A DNA stretch of 13,476 bases from CAYMUN01 sp964640775 (lineage in GTDB: Bacteria > Patescibacteriota > Saccharimonadia > Saccharimonadales > UBA4665). The notes beneath the pieces are model-generated. The model was not told the origin of the DNA, ran no database searches, and saw only the letters and a program-made list of their open reading frames with translations. Positions 13,147 to 13,476 of this stretch are shown piece after piece (position 1 is the stretch's first letter; the number at the start of each line of letters is the position of its first letter). The translations under genes were made by a program, and so were the position numbers. The stretch spans positions 1 through 13,476 of the forward strand of contig CAZXIT010000022.1 in NCBI GenBank assembly GCA_964640775.1, given 5' to 3'.

Positions 13147-13476
13147 GATACGGCCTCATCCAATTTTTTAATCCGACGGCTATGGCGCTCAATTCCGCTA
13201 AACGGCATAGTGAGCCAGATATTGATCGCTGTTTTCATCTCGTCAAGGTCAAGGAAACGGCCAGATAGGCTCAACACGTTGGAGTCGTTATGCTGGCGGG
13301 ACAGCTTGATAATTTCATAGGGGTTGTCACTGACGGTGCCCTCGGCGTCCACGGCAACTTTAGCGACCACTGGCCCGTAAAACAGCGCGCAGCGGATACC
13401 TTTGATTCTATTGGCCGCCATGGCTTCGCCTTGTCCGCTGCCACCCATAATGATGCCGCGCTCGTAGGCACCGCTA
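13143..13476 (-). CDS. rpiB: Ribose-5-phosphate isomerase B (5' end beyond window)
   Basis: The C-terminal 110 codons of an RpiB-family isomerase that converts ribulose-5-P to ribose-5-P. The frame is open to the window edge, where it reads SGAYERGIIMGGSGQGEAMAANR. GGSGQGE keeps the glutamate used as base by mycobacterial-type RpiB. RQHNDSNVLSLSGRFL keeps the His of the conserved block, and RHSRRIKKLDE keeps the phosphate-binding arginines. Compared with the shorter paralogue it has about 14 extra residues (VDAEGTVSDNPYEI region) before that block. The ATG at 13448 is internal, since the conserved domain continues upstream of it. This is the first visible gene of the pentose phosphate operon and appears catalytically intact. 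Confidence 0.9.
   Translation of the reverse strand, partial: SGAYERGIIMGGSGQGEAMAANRIKGIRCALFYGPVVAKVAVDAEGTVSDNPYEIIKLSRQHNDSNVLSLSGRFLDLDEMKTAINIWLTMPFSGIERHSRRIKKLDEAVS

Overview
The window looks like chromosomal DNA from a streamlined bacterium of the candidate phyla radiation, most likely Saccharibacteria (TM7, Patescibacteria). This is an inference from gene content and style: tightly packed genes with 1-8 nt overlaps, a two-gene transketolase, RpiB-type isomerases instead of RpiA, a type IV pilin-like protein, and promoters that sit almost on the start codon. TGA is used as a stop at the ends of gatC, the small membrane gene, the MerR-type gene and the first rpiB, so the code is standard and the UGA-recoding SR1/Gracilibacteria lineages are excluded. 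I could not run a search to confirm the phylum.

Layout: all genes but one lie on the minus strand. Reading in the direction of transcription (high to low coordinates): (1) 13476-10901 is a six-gene run for the non-oxidative pentose phosphate pathway: rpiB paralogue A (cut by the window edge), rpiB paralogue B (degenerate active site), rpe, transketolase N-half, a 101-aa two-helix membrane protein, transketolase C-half. (2) 9842-8952 is a CarH/LitR-like MerR regulator whose vitamin B12 motif has been lost; its promoter is bracketed by a perfect 9-bp inverted repeat. (3) 8915-4373 carries class II fructose-bisphosphate aldolase, a PfkB-family sugar kinase, an unrecognised 414-aa protein, a LOG/Rossmann protein and a type IV pilin-like protein. 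(4) 4345-2381 is uvrB. (5) 1302-2384 is the only plus-strand gene, an alpha/beta hydrolase whose stop codon interlocks with that of uvrB. (6) 1154-1 is gatC and the first 287 codons of gatA (tRNA amidotransferase).

Together the RpiB/Rpe/transketolase block interconverts ribose-5-P, ribulose-5-P and xylulose-5-P and makes fructose-6-P and glyceraldehyde-3-P. The adjacent PfkB kinase and aldolase could carry the hexose phosphate into lower glycolysis. The regulator lies between the two blocks and is placed to sense or coordinate them, although its ligand is unknown. There is no gene-free stretch over 300 bases: the longest gap is 1155-1301, the divergent promoter region between gatC and the hydrolase. 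I see no tRNA, rRNA, CRISPR array, insertion sequence or convincing intrinsic terminator.

The points most worth a second look are the membrane gene wedged between the transketolase halves, the intact-plus-degenerate RpiB pair, the B12-less CarH-like regulator with its symmetric operator, the kinase-aldolase pair, and the recurring start-site signals.
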